This document shows, piece after piece, positions 26,727-38,759 of a DNA stretch of 64,000 nucleotides (position 1 is its first letter; each line of letters begins with the position of its first letter). The stretch is from Micropterix aruncella (lineage: Eukaryota > Arthropoda > Insecta > Lepidoptera > Micropterigidae): NCBI GenBank assembly GCA_944548615.1, contig OX155961.1:12028239-12092238 (forward strand), given 5' to 3'. The position numbers and the translations under genes were made by a program. The notes below the pieces were generated by a model. It saw only the letters and a list, made by a program, of their open reading frames with translations. It did no database searches and had not been told where the DNA came from.

Positions 26727-27984
26727 CTACTCGTCATCTGAACTGCTGTCGCTGCTATCTTGTAGATTTATAACCAAACGGTGCTGGTCTCTGTAAATAT
26801 ATTTTTCAAAATCAGCTCTTTGCAGATCTTCCGCGTGTTTAACACACTTGGCCCAATTTTCCTGTGTAACATTTTCAATGGCTTCGTGAAACAATTTCTC
26901 GACATCTGCTAAATTAAACGTATTGTTCTTCGAAGCGACTTCTCCTTTAACCTGAGCCCAGATGAGCTCAATAGGATTATATTGACAGTGGTATGGTGGT
27001 AAGCGTATCAATTCGTGTCCTAATTCGTTTGCCAATTGATCCAAAGCATACACTTTCGAAGGATTACTTGCTTTCACCTTACGTATTTAATCCTCTACAA
27101 TCTCGACTTTTAAAAAACGTTCGAACCACTCCATATATGTGTCACCATTCATTTCTGTATGATAGTCTAAGTTCTTAGATTTCACCGCTCTAAACAACAA
27201 TTTAGCCTCTGGAACAAAACCAGTCCTTGCAGACCCAGCATGACAAAGAATAAGCCTAGATCCTTTTCCGGTTTTCTGGTTCCTGAATCCGCCTTTATCG
27301 TTTTTGACGTGCCACATACGTCTTCTTGAATGATTCTATTTAACCCAGGTCTCATCGAAGTAAAATCGGGATCGAGAATCATTAATGGTAATTAAGTTGT
27401 GCATTTTTCTTAAAAACTCCATTCTGGCACACAATGTCACTCCTTTCCATTAAATATTTCCGTCCGTCGTCTCCATTTCGATATTTGTAACCTATACTCT
27501 GAAAAATGGTTTTCATGGAACTTTTCCCGCATTTAAATGCAGGTATGGCATCCTTAAATTTGTTGAGTATATTGTCCACTGTAGGTTATTCTTCGTTATC
27601 CTAATATGATGTGATGATACATCTCAGCACATCGATGTCGAAGCTATCTAAATTGGTTACAGTTGCCGGCTTCTTAAACGTCTCTCTTGGTGTAGTAGGA
27701 AGCCCTGATTGTAAAACTTCTTGTTTTATTTTTTTGACAGTCCGCAAAGATACTCCACAAATTGACGCCGTCATTTCTTGAGGTTTATTAAGATTGATGA
27801 CAGAAATTTTTGCATGGTCTCTTTTAAGTTCGTCAAAAAATGTCAAAACGTTATGGATAAGACACCGAGTTTGTATGTTAATATCGCCCTTCAACTTTAG
27901 TAATTCCACGTTACAAAATAATGTCTCCATTGAGGGTTGTAAATCCTCCTTAGTTGCACTGTTAGAAATTATACTGCACCGCAC
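26727..27984 (-). pseudogene. Tc1/mariner-type DDE transposase, broken
   Basis: Read on the minus strand from 27984, an N-terminal helix-turn-helix region (TASICGVSLRTVKKIKQEV) is followed by KDAIPAFKCGKSS and FQSIGYKYRNGDDGRKY. The catalytic domain has RFYFDETWVK (first D) and RLILCHAGSARTGFVPEAK, then NLDYHTEMNGDTYMEWF. The expected block with the second catalytic D (DNAPYH-like) is missing; the frame jumps, after a stop and NPSKVYALDQLANELGHEL, to IRLPPYHCQYNPIELIWAQ, which holds the third acidic residue. The protein ends in an acidic serine-rich tail (DSSDSSSDDE). Several stops and frameshifts split it into 27601-27984, 27382-27579, 27087-27382 and 26727-27077. The enzyme must be inactive, although its inverted ends survive. 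Confidence 0.85.
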
Positions 27985-28605
27985 TGCTCGACAGACATAC
28001 TCTAACTGAGCAAACTACAATTGATTACAGAGCTACATTTAATTAGGTGACAATGACACAAATGCTTGAATTTGGTCGTTAAATATTTTGCAATCGCTAC
28101 TTTTATCTATCAGAATATTTCAATCCATCAGTTATGTATTTCGCAAGACTGTAATGTTTTGGCTTAGTCATTATTGATTTCTCTTGAATTCCCTTTATTC
28201 CCTGAAAGCTTATTATAATGATAGTGATGAAAGCGACACGAAGAATTTCACTTTTAATGCCATTTAAAATAACAAATCAAGATACTCCACATTTTAAAAA
28301 AAAATGGTTAAAAAAACGATTTCTATTAAAAAAATCCCGATGTATTTTTGTACGACATTCTAAATAATAAATATTTTTCATTTTCTTCGGCAACATTATA
28401 GGGAATTCAATAATGTAAGAAGTATAAATGTAAGCAATGATACAATGTCTACGCAACTACATACATATAAGTTTTTAAGAGAATAAATTATTTTATTTGA
28501 TTTGAGTAAATTATCGATAAGCAACGTCGACTTGTTGGAATCCTTACGCGCGTCGTCCGGCCTAATGCTTTATGACTCCAGGTGCACGTTCATAATGGCC
28601 CTACA

Positions 28606-28778
28606 TAACTTTGAATAGTCAGATGACCACCGACCTTCCTAACTTTGAATATTTTTTTGAGCACTTTTACTCATAAGAAAAATCAGCTGTTTGTTTTATT
28701 TTGTGTTGTGTTGTGTTACATTGAATAAAGAATGAGAACAAAATAAAATACGAGTTTTTTTCAGATTCAAGTAACCCC
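28606..28778. other. no gene seen
   Basis: Short AT-rich spacer between two DNA elements. It contains TTGTGTTGTGTTGTG near 28700. Confidence 0.4.
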
Positions 28779-30904
28779 TTTAAGCTTCGGTCACAAGGAA
28801 CGAATTTGCTCGCCGCGAGTATTCGCTGCGAGTTAAAGTCGCAGCGATTACTCGCTGCCTGTCTGTCACGTGGAGCAAATGAGATTCGCTCTTTTCGCGT
28901 GAATTTCTACACTCGGTTGGAGCTCCAAGCACAGAAATGTTGTCTATCGGACCTCGTCGCGTGCATCTAAATAATTTTGGAAATCTTCTTGGAATGGTAT
29001 CTTTTCGTGTACCATCGCGACTCACTCGCCAAACGGAGTTATTCCAGCTACCGCAGGTTGGCACTAATTATGCACAAAATTGTTTTATTTATAGAGTATG
29101 TAAAATTTATAATACGCAGCTCGGCGATATTGACGTATTCAATTCGTCATCTATCGCTATTAAAAAAGCAATAATTAATGACGGTGTTGACGTATCATTG
29201 TAATCGCACTATATAATATAATATTAATAATATGTATTTAAGAATATATTTAAATAATATGTATGACAATAATATGTATACATTATGGAACGTGTATTCA
29301 CATAAAATTGTATTTACTTATATTTATTTATTATTTATTTATTTATTTATTTAGGTACATAGGATTAGGTATACAGTTCAATCATAGGTCATGTAATCTT
29401 ATAATAATTATACAAATTATTTAATAATTAATATAGGGAGGTTTAACACATCTTACATGACCTTTACTGCCAATAGCACATCTAACTAGGCGATAATTTG
29501 GCCTGTCTCTAGATGTGCATATTTTTATACAATTTTAAGAAATGAAGTGTTTTTTTTTAAATAAATTATTTGTACCCACCACCTGTATATACACATAAAT
29601 ATACCAATTTTATAAAAAATATAGCTATGTAATAAATATATACATTTATAGTTGTAATTTAATAAAATTTAATTAAGAAAAATAGATAAGTGATACTAAA
29701 TACATTGTCGTGCGTTGCAAAGAAGTTGATCAGATTTTACATATCCCTTGTTAAGTAGCCATCTATGAAGGTTTGCTTTAAATATTTTTATGTTAGGATA
29801 ATATAATTTTGGAATTATATAATTTTGGGGCTATGTAGAATATATGTCTCTGGGCAAATGTTGTCCTGACTGACGGAATTATATAATTGATACTCGCGGA
29901 CATTCTTGTGTTCAGACTGTTTTGAGTTCGGGCGTGGTCATCTCTAGATTTGTAGAATGCAAGAAGCGAAAGTGACTCCCCCCTTCCCAATTCCCACCTC
30001 CTTTCATGTGAGTATATTCTTCATAGAAAACAGTTAAGTGTTTAAATTATTATTATTTAAGTGGAAACATGTTATTAGCATTATCTTTGAAACTTAATAA
30101 TTTTATACCCAATGTTTTGTAAAAGCTGTTTGTTTCCTTAGCAATAATATTTTTTTTTTTAAATTAAGTGACCTTCGGTTTGTATTAAGAATCCTAAATG
30201 AATAGGTTCGTTAAGTAATTTTAACAAACCATCTTCTCGTACGTTTTTGCTCTTATAATTACTGTTATTGGTATCCCACAAGTCTTCGTACTTTCTTTAC
30301 ACACTTAAGAGATGAAAGATGTCGAAATTCCCCCATTTTAAAGCATCTGTTTGTGATTCAGCAAAAGATAAACCAAGTCATCATGTATCCACGTTAAAAC
30401 TTCGCGTTGGCGCGAGCGAGCCGAGACGTGGCCTCCGGTCAGTGTTGCCAGGTGTAGTTTGCGAAATCCCCCCGTTAAAGTTGAAAAAACGCGGACAGGA
30501 AGGGGGGGGGGGGTTGGAAATGAAAATGTAAAAACAGTATTGTCGTCTGTCGACAGCAAATGTCTTTGAAATAAAAATAACTATTTATTCTAGGTGCATA
30601 ACAATTTCTAAATTTTACATACTCATTATCTGTAGGTAGCACCTAACTAACAGTATATTAAAACCAAAAAAAAAACCCCAATCTGGTAACACTGCGTCCG
30701 GTGGAGAGCGGCGCTCCAACTGAATTCGTAGCGAGTAGCGCGCTCGCGGCGATAATAATTATTGAACATGTACAATTCTACTCCCGGCGATTTTGATCTC
30801 CGCGAATGAACCAAATCGCAGCGAGTATCCTGTCACACCTAGCGAGTTTGCTTGTTGCGATTGCATTCGCAGAGAGTATTCGCTCCGTGTGACCAAAGCT
30901 TTGA
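28779..30904. mobile_element. TIR element with ATTCGC-rich ends
   Basis: 27-bp inverted ends match at 22 positions: TTTAAGCTTCGGTCACA, then AGGAACGAAT (28779-28805), against the complement of 30878-30904. Both subterminal regions hold repeated GCGAGTATTCGCTGCGAG-like motifs (28807-28890 and 30725-30880), as in some hAT-like elements. The interior contains a LINE fragment, a TTTA repeat (about 29320-29353) and a G-run (about 30500-30514). No transposase frame was found, and the target duplication is unclear. Confidence 0.65.
28937..29203 (+). pseudogene. LINE ORF2 C-terminal fragment
   Basis: The translation contains RLTRQTELFQLPQVGTNY, then AQNCFIYRVCKIYNT and DIDVFNSSSIAIKKAI. This order is the ending of Jockey/CR1-type LINE proteins (a basic segment, then a YR..LYN motif and a final amphipathic helix). 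RT and endonuclease are absent. It lies inside the TIR element at 28779-30904 and so was probably carried or inserted there. Confidence 0.6.
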
Positions 30905-31261
30905 GGACACGCTGATAGGCCACCCTTTCTATGATCTGACCGAATTCGAAGGCTATGACTTTTAAATGACAGTTTTATATACGTATTCATGGATTTATTG
31001 TCTGAATATATTGCTTTCATATTACATAAAGCAACAGTCATTGAAAAACAGATTGTATAAAGTATCGACCTATTGATTATATTGATTGTTTTGGTTAATT
31101 GTATATTATAGAGATATAAATATATTATATCAGATGTTATTATTTTTATTTTTCGTAGTATATGAGTTATTGATTTGTTTTCAATATTTTGAATATTAAA
31201 ATGATCTGATTCTTACAATTCACGCTTATTTTGAAATATTTTATTCGGTTGCATATGATAC
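30905..31261. other. no gene seen; short dispersed repeat
   Basis: CGCTGATAGGCCACCCTTTCTAT, then GATCTGACCGAATTCGA at 30910-30950 matches 19128-19165, so this is an older dispersed repeat. The remainder is AT-rich. Confidence 0.5.
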
Positions 31262-31739
31262 TGGACTCATTAGATTTTATATTTGTCTTTAAAATAGGTA
31301 AGATACTCAAAATAATATCATGCAAAGAGGTTTTAATAACTACCTCTTACTTACAGTAGCTTGTATAATACTACCTATAGTATTTTGTGACACGTCCAAG
31401 AGCAGAAATTTCGCCAATTCGATACAAATGTAATGTAATAGACTTTGAAATGAAATCATAGGTTTGACTCGCGAAATATGCTTGCATTGATGACTGTTTA
31501 AATACAAACGGTGTAGTAATCCTAGCACAATGACAAAACGAATGATTTAGCCATCCACACGTATCATCCATCCATACATCATCCATCCACACATCCATCC
31601 ATACATCAGAGCGATGACAATATGGATTAGTGCATAGACATGTACACTAGCGCTCGTAAAAATCGCATAACCTTCTTTAGTTTCCTACTGTGCAGGTAAA
31701 TATAGGTATATAAACCGTGTACCGCCGTTTGGTTTTATT

Positions 31740-33006
31740 TTAATTATTAGGAGTAGTAGTAGTAGATGGAGTTGGGGCTTGTTTCCAGCCCTTGATGTCA
31801 CCTAGTTCTATAAGATCCTCACTAGATCTATAAGATCGTGTGTGGTTAGGTCAGCCACTATGTGGTTAGGTCAATGGTCAGCTAGTAGCCCAGTACTTCT
31901 TACCAGTCTAAGTAGGTCACTGACCTTCAAGTTGGGCAGATCGCTAGGTTCGGGAAAGGCTCGTCCCAGTAAACTGTGTCTTTTAGCGACGAGGCCTGGG
32001 CAGCGACCAACGACGTGTATGCTGTCTTCAGGTTCTTCGCCACATATTCGGCAGTCCTTGCTCTCGGTCAAGCCAAGGTTGAATAGATGTGCTCTAAGGG
32101 TTGTGCACCGTTTCACGGGAGAGGACCGCGCAAGCGACCTCGAACTCGTAACCAATCGAGAGACTGGAGTAATCTGGTCGCAATTGGAAATAAGGGCGTG
32201 AGTGTAAGCCCGCTGAGTAACACCCCTGGCTATCTCGCGGTTAAGGCGTTGGCCTCTTACGAGTTTGTGGCGGAGATTGACGGTGGACTGTTTTGTCCAA
32301 GTCTTCTGCGCTGACTCCAGGGAGAACGACCAATCGTTAAAACTTCCTGAGGTGACGGGCTCTCCCGCTGTAGTCGAAGACCCTAGTTGTTCTAAGGGTC
32401 ATGTGTCCGGTGTGGAGAGAGATAGCGGTTCTAAGGTTCTTCTTGCTCATGTCAAGTAGGGCCTTGGTTTTCTTTTGCAGTGGTTGCTCCATCACGTCTT
32501 TTGCCTGGCGACATCCCTGGCTCTGTTTCCAGGATGGCCGATGTTCCTGCTCCAAGCAGTCCCTGATGATTTTCTTGCCTGTAGCGAAGGGGTCCCCTAC
32601 AACTGGCTTCATTGGGCATTCCAGTGTGGCCAGTTTTGCCAGACTGTCGGCCTCTTCCTTGCCGGGTATGCCTTGGTGACCCGGTATCCATATTAGGGTG
32701 ATTTTATTGGCTTTTCCTAATTTGTTGAGCTCTTGCATGCAGTCCCAGACCACAGAAGATTCTGTGGTGGCTTTAGAAAGAGAGTCCAGTGCTGCTCTGC
32801 TGTCAGAGTAGATGAGGATTTGTCTATTTTTTACCTCAAGTCGACTTTGGAGTTTTATGCATTCCAATATGGCAAATACCTCAGCTTGGAAAACCATAGC
32901 ATATTGTCCAAGGGGTATGCTGATTCTGCAGTTGGTTTTGGGTCCATACACGCCTGCCCCAAAACGTCTATTTGTTCCTGATCCGTCGGTGAACCAGGCG
33001 TCTCTT
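31740..33006 (-). pseudogene. RNase H-bearing LINE 3' fragment (copy 1), split by family G
   Basis: Minus-strand 3' part of a Jockey/I/R1-group LINE. It is truncated at about 33006, where WFTDGSGTNRRFGAGVYGPK begins the RNase H domain (first D in FTDGS). E follows in FQAEVFAILECI, D in LIYSDSRAALDSL, and the last acidic residue in PGKEEADSLAK. After HTGHMTLR (about 32400) the frame is interrupted by a 289-bp family G element. The protein then resumes with TLRAHLFNLGLTESKDCR and the zinc knuckle CRICGEEPEDSIHVVGRC to a stop near 31871. A (CTA)n-type tail lies near 31751-31765. RNase H would remove RNA from the cDNA hybrid, and the knuckle is the usual C-terminus. RT is missing. Confidence 0.88.
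32102..32390 (+). mobile_element. family G retroposon, 5'-truncated, inside the LINE
   Basis: 289 bp flanked by a 9-bp duplication TCTAAGGGT (32093-32101 and 32391-32399) of the LINE sequence. It contains only the 3' half of family G and ends CGAAGACCCTAGTTGT. Loss of the 5' end with an intact 3' end sets the sense direction of the family and points to target-primed reverse transcription. Confidence 0.9.
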
Positions 33007-34089
33007 TAAAAAAAACTGAAGGCAAAATTACTATTATTGTGTATAAGAAAAAATATATTCAATTTCGAAATTTGACTTGACGGTCATGATTAGCAGGACA
33101 CCCACCCTGACATTTTTTCGCGATTTCTTTAACGCAAACTCTCGGGGGCGGTGAAAAGAATAGCCTTCTGGAAAAACTCTAAAAAACAGTAAAAAGAATT
33201 CTCGTATTTAAAAAAAAATGTGCTATTGCTGTAAGTGTCCTTGCTTGTAAATTAAATACTTAATTTTATTCACGGGTTCATAATTAGGGATGTCATCGAT
33301 TACGATTATGGTACGATTAATCGTGGATTATTAGTGTTTCCAGTTTGATCGAAATCGTCGATCGTCGTCCCAATTATTTGGCGATTTGCGGCGAAAAAAA
33401 GAGGGCTGGAAGGAAAGAAGAAGGAAGGCTATGAAAACATTGATAAATCTTTGAAAAATTAGATTCTGAAACATGCTGATGGAGACTGTAAGAATCCTAA
33501 ACATGCTACCAGAGGCTGGAGCTGCAGACAGAGTTCACAGCGGCCCTTCTAAGTTAGGTCCCTCTTAGAGGAGGCTACCGGATGAAAGCTGAACCGTGAG
33601 GTCTGAACTTCAAAATGCAAACAGGCCACCAGGCCAATCTGCACGGAACCATTAGGAACCTTAATACAGAGCGGTACAGTCGGGAGACTTTGTGGTTCCA
33701 AGAGAACTTTGTACTCTCGCAAGCCTGGAACCCGCGCTCAAGGGGGGGGGGGGGGGCACTCTCGAGAGAGGGGGCAACATTCGGGGGCTAAAACTTTGAT
33801 TCTGAATATAAAATATCTAAAAATCAACAATAATTTTAATATGCTTTCACGGTCTTCCACTTCGGTGTGAGCCCTATTTTAAAATAACAAAGTGGTTTTT
33901 GTAAATGTCAGCCTTTTCGGGTTTATATCTGTCTATCTAAATGTCGGCCATCTATCTAGTTGAATAAGTTTCCACCATTCTCCACCATGACTCTTATATA
34001 TATAGCTGCAAAAATGCATTTTCGGGGGGGCCTTGGAACACGATCCCTTATTGAGCTCAGATTGAAAAAAAGGAAGGAAGGAAGTTATA
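33007..34089. other. no gene seen; poly-G run
   Basis: Duplicated at 40017-41095. A G-run lies at about 33739-33756. Palindrome-like ATTACGATTATGGTACGATTAATCG near 33300 may be a remnant of a DNA element. No coding region is supported. Confidence 0.45.
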
Positions 34090-34480
34090 TTTAGGCATAA
34101 AGGAAGATCTAGACACCAGGGTAGAAAGGCTGCAGAATGTCTGCATTCGCTTCGTTTATGACCTAAGAAAGTATTACCATAGTAAGAAGTACAGAAGGAG
34201 ACTTCACTGGCTGACGACCCGAGAAAGGGGAGATACGACAGTCCTAGGTTTGCTCTTCATAATCTTGAAGGAGAACGCATTAAACTATCTTATAAGTAGG
34301 TTGAAACATCTGTTTTCTCACGGGTGCCCTCTGAGACCTGAAGACAACCTACTGCTCTCGATCCCTGGTCACAGTAGTGATTTCTTCTCGTACTCCTTCG
34401 TACATGGAGCCCGTTCCTGGAATAAGAATAGCACTGAGTTTGTTTTGCCTCAAACGTAGGCTCAAAATTTTTTGAACCCA
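34090..34480 (+). pseudogene. Jockey/CR1-type LINE C-terminal fragment (copy 1)
   Basis: In frame: GIKEDLDTRVERLQNVC, then IRFVYDLRKYYHSKKY, RRRLHWLTTRER, LGLLFIILKENALNYL, and GHSSDFFSYSFVHGARSWN. This is the post-RT thumb and C-terminal pattern of Jockey/CR1-type LINEs (QN.CIRF..D followed by LHWL...R). A 17-bp deletion relative to copy 2 removes the ALPARI-like residues after SWN and shifts the frame. RT and endonuclease are absent, so this is an inert 3' fragment. Confidence 0.8.
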
Positions 34481-36636
34481 CGCTCATAAAGTTTTCCCTA
34501 TTTTTCCCTCCACCTTGAGGCATCTGCGTCATTCTGGGTTTATTGTTTTGACGTAAATAAGTCTTTAAAATTGCTTCTGTAGTGGGAGGCAATTCAAGAA
34601 ACGAATGATAACAAAATCGGGGGATACAGTTTGGTGTTGCAGCTACATATCTATCATCTCCATCCAAAATTTATTTACACCACTGGATAGCAAAGGATAA
34701 AAGAATTCGTTACTTTAAGTGAGGACTGTCAAGCATCGCGCGCGGTAAAGGAGGAAGCGCCTCCATTTTAAGGTAATTTTGCTGCGTTTCGAGATTTCTA
34801 TTAAATTCCATTTAGTATAACTTTTGACTCGGAAAAACTAAAACGTTGGTTTGGGTTTTAATCGTCAGCTCTCATCAAAATATATCGATTGTACATATAA
34901 AACATTACTGTACAACAGTTTTTTGTCTAAAAAAGCCCTCGGTCTGTAGATATGTCGTCAAAATAGCAAATTAAAAAAAGTTATTAAAATAGAAAAATAA
35001 AAAACTAAAGCGCCATCTGCTGGATCACCACGCGAGCATTTTGTACTGGCAACAGGTGGCCCTCTAACGGACGGTAGATGAACGGGATGATAGCGCCCAT
35101 CTGCTGTTTATTGCTGCGATTGGTTTTAGCTAGTTAGTTTTATCTTATTTTTACCGCATAGCATTTTGTTATATTAGGTTAAGGTTAGCTGTAAGATTTG
35201 CTTTTAGGCTATAAGCTCGCCTTTTTGGTAAATCAAATAAAGCGTTTTATAATTATTATTATTGTTATTATTAATATATTTGTGCCCAGAGCCCCAATAC
35301 ATCTGAATGCGGGCCCTGTTTTCCAATTATGAATTCAGGAAAATTGGATTCTGATCGGCTTGCTAAGCGTCTGTTTAGCGTCGCTCCGCCCTCCAGGGCT
35401 ACAAAGGAAAATCAATATTATTATGGATGAACCCTCATATCTCTGAAGCGTTAACGTGAAAGGCTAATTAACAATTCGTCTGTGATGAAATTATCTGACG
35501 ATGACAGATTTTGGGCGTCACGCTGTTAACGTTCCCCAATAAATGATTTTGCGTCGAGCAACGTCGATGTTGGAGCCCATATGGGAAGCCCATTCCACCC
35601 CAGACAGGGCGACTTCCCTTTCCTATTTGGAGTGGCTTTTATATTCATATGTTTTCGTAGTAACGTTAGGTCTTTTAATTTAAACTGCCCTACCTATACA
35701 AACGTACGTTATGCTAAGTACAAAAATACCAAAATAAAAATAAAAAAAACCGAATTTTGCGGTGTAGTAGAGCGTCTAGTGGTAGCACCTTTCAGGTTAC
35801 TTCAGCCGGCTCTCGTTACGGAGGGTGGAGAACCACACTGGTCTACATGCGTTCTACAAATCTCTCACCAGTGGCTCCAAGTAGCTGTTGTACACGCAGC
35901 AGCCACACCGCGGTAAACCACGTCGGCTCGTGGGCTAAACCTGGTCAAGGGGGGCCTGCACGCTTCGGTGGACAGGTCTGATTGCGGATACCTCCTGCAT
36001 AGTGTACGAAGACTGGCCCGGCGAAGAAGGCAACTCGACAGCTTATAAGCGACGGATGTTGGCGGAAGCGGCGGCACAGCACGGCATCGTGGAAGGCCTA
36101 GGGCGTCCGGTTGAGGGCTAAAAACCGGCGGCCAGAAACTGCATCCCTCTTTCCTCCAATCGTGGCGGATCTCCGCTTCATTGGCGCAGGGATTCCAGGG
36201 ACGAGAGAGTGAGTCTGCACCAGCGCAACCGCTTACTCACTGTAAACTATTCACGGGCAGATGACCTCTAGTTTTTGAACATCGGACCGGACTTGTACCC
36301 AAGACCCTTCGAAGAAGTCCTGTCAACCAAGAGGTCGCCGTCGTCGGATCACGATGAGGAGGACATCACACAATTCTAAATACAAAAAAGATAATAAATA
36401 GGTTCTTCTGTAAAAAAATATCTGGTAAACAAGTATTGTTATTAAAAAATGTAATGAAAAAAATAACCAACTTTTTGAATAAAACCCAAAGGTAGAGCGG
36501 TTAAAAATGAAGTATCAATAATAATTAAATAATATTCAAAATGTAAAAAATCGTCAAAAATAATCCACAATTTAATCAAATTAATAAACGACAATAAAAT
36601 GAGAAAAAAAATACACACGGAAATAAAATTATTAAA
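34481..36636. other. no gene supported; GC-rich block at 35.75-36.37 kb
   Basis: Repeated at 41508-43671. The block 35755-36375 is GC-richer than its surroundings (GTAGTAGAGCGTCTAGTGGTAG at its start, GTCGCCGTCGTCGGATCACG near its end). It has no domain I recognise; it may be a diverged retroelement piece. The segment from about 36510 (GAAGTATCAATAATA) is shared with 59165-59310. Confidence 0.4.
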
Positions 36637-36985
36637 CACGGTTAGTTTTTTATTAGTGACATCTTTAAAGTAGGTGAATCAGTACGAGAAAAAAGTCAAT
36701 TTTTTATATATTTTTCTTAATTTTAAGTTTTGAAAAATAGTATACAAGAGTCGAGCGCTTTGTGCCATCTAGCGGTAGGTAACATATAGCGATATCTTAC
36801 GTAATGCTAGATGGCGCATCGCCGTCAACGCTTGTCAACATTTTATTTATCAGTCAGGTTTTTTTTAATTTACCAAAAAAAAAACTTTTTTTTTTAATTT
36901 TTGTTTTTTGTTTTTATTTAAAGTTGCTTACCTGCTCGCACTGATTCATCCACTTCAAGGTGTCACTAATTAAAAAACCAGCCTG
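36637..36985. mobile_element. palindromic MITE family P (copy in segment 1)
   Basis: Inverted ends of roughly 60 bp (right end rc CAGGCTGGTTTTTTAATTAG, then GTGACACC and TGAATCAG). An inner dyad is also present: GCCATCTAGCGGTAGGTAA, then GCTAGATGGCGC. It is followed by TA. The same structure occurs at 43672, 59620 and 60712. Confidence 0.75.
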
Positions 36986-37221
36986 TATATAAAAGGTCTA
37001 ATTTGTAAAAAAATACTATTGAAAATGAATCACAACAGAAGATTGCTCAATTACATAGAACGATTTGACAACCCTTACGAAACGGCTTAATTCAGGTGGC
37101 GCTGATAGCTTTAACGGCCGAACTATTAGCAAATTATTTGGTTATCTATGTATTGTCATTCTAGGGGTTTTTTTAATAAACGACCGAACATAGATATATC
37201 GTGTTTAGTGTCAAATGAAAG

Positions 37222-37781
<560 letters not shown>

Positions 37782-37981
37782 NNNNNNNNNNNNNNNNNNN
37801 NNNNNNNNNNNNNNNNNNNNNNNNNNNNNNNNNNNNNNNNNNNNNNNNNNNNNNNNNNNNNNNNNNNNNNNNNNNNNNNNNNNNNNNNNNNNNNNNNNNN
37901 NNNNNNNNNNNNNNNNNNNNNNNNNNNNNNNNNNNNNNNNNNNNNNNNNNNNNNNNNNNNNNNNNNNNNNNNNNNNNNNNN
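37782..37981. other. assembly gap of exactly 200 N
   Basis: A round-number gap of unknown real size. Homology to copy 1 begins within a few bases of its right edge. Confidence 1.
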
Positions 37982-38244
37982 TGGGACTCTTTAAGATTTT
38001 ATATTTGTCTTTAAAATAGGTAAGATACTCAAAATAATATCATGCAAAGGAGGTTGTAATAACTACCTCTTACTTACAGTAGCTTGTATAATACTACCTT
38101 AGTATTTTGTGACACGTCCAAGAGCAGAAATTTCGCCAGTTCGATACAAATGTAATGTTACAAATGTAATGTTAAATGTAATAGACTTTGAAATGAAATC
38201 ATAGGTTTGACTCGCGAAATATGCTTGCATTGATGACTGTTTAA

Positions 38245-38561
38245 CCCTTTCTATTTGAGCTAACTATTCTTGGTTAGACGCTTACAAATGCCTAAAATGG
38301 TATCTAATCAATATTGGTTAGGGCGCTCCGCGCTGTGCTAACTTTATAATATTTATTCATTATTATCTAATTGTTTTACGAGATAATGTTGTAAATGTTT
38401 TATATTTCAAATTTCAATGCGATCATTTTACAGTTATTGTTTTTATGATCCGTATAGTAGTTTACAAGTTATGGTCGTTTTTTCTCAAGGCCATCGACTT
38501 TACGCGCAAAACTGTCCCGGGCAGAAGTGACAGTAAATTTTTACCCCCGCGATATCAAGGG
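38245..38561. mobile_element. piggyBac-like MITE with empty site in copy 1
   Basis: 317 bp starting CCCTTTC and ending ATCAAGGG, flanked by TTAA on each side (38241-38244 and 38562-38565). Copy 1 has the same flanks joined through a single TTAA (31498-31501). Precise TTAA insertion with CCC-type ends is the piggyBac signature. No transposase is encoded. The interior has repeated TTGGTTAG-type blocks near 38270-38340. Confidence 0.92.
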
Positions 38562-38759
38562 TTAAATACAAACGGTGTAGTAATCCTAGCACAATGATAA
38601 AACGAATGATTTAGCCATCCACACGTCATACATCAGAGCGATGACAATATGGATTAGTGCATAGACACGTACACTAGCGCTCGTAAAAATCGCATAACCT
38701 TCTTTAGTTTCCTACTGTGCAGGTAAATATAGGTATATAAACCTTGTACCGCCGTTTGG

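Larger units (their letters stand above)
26230..28605 (-). mobile_element. Tc1/mariner-superfamily element with 51-bp TIRs
   Basis: Ends at 26230-26280 and 28555-28605 are inverted repeats agreeing at 46 of 51 positions (TGTAsGGCCA, then ATGAACGTGC, CTGGAGTCATAAA and ATTAGGCCGGAC). TA dinucleotides flank both sides (26228-26229 and 28606-28607), the target duplication expected for this superfamily. The enclosed transposase remnant runs on the minus strand. A degenerate ATCGATGG minisatellite (26347-26423) lies just inside the left end. Confidence 0.85.
31262..37221 (+). repeat. ~6-kb duplicated segment, copy 1
   Basis: Collinear with 37982-44260 at high identity, with scattered substitutions, homopolymer differences and small indels. 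It ends at a shared ATATCGTGTTTAGTGTCAAATGAAAG. Distinguishing differences are an empty TTAA site at 31498-31501 (filled in copy 2), a longer ATCC repeat near 31558-31605, and a 17-bp deletion in the LINE fragment near 34425. Confidence 0.97.

Noticed and set aside
32225..32290. tRNA-like stretch CTCGCGGTTAAGGCGTTGGCCTC
   Set aside because: It resembles a D-arm/A-box, but no B box, anticodon arm or acceptor stem can be folded around it; it is part of family G.
32401..32981. Plus-strand frames opposite the LINE RNase H (and at 39407-39939)
   Set aside because: They are antisense shadows of the minus-strand RNase H coding sequence.
35755..36375. GC-rich block considered as a gene or SINE
   Set aside because: No long frame survives on either strand and no box or target duplication is visible; left as unassigned.
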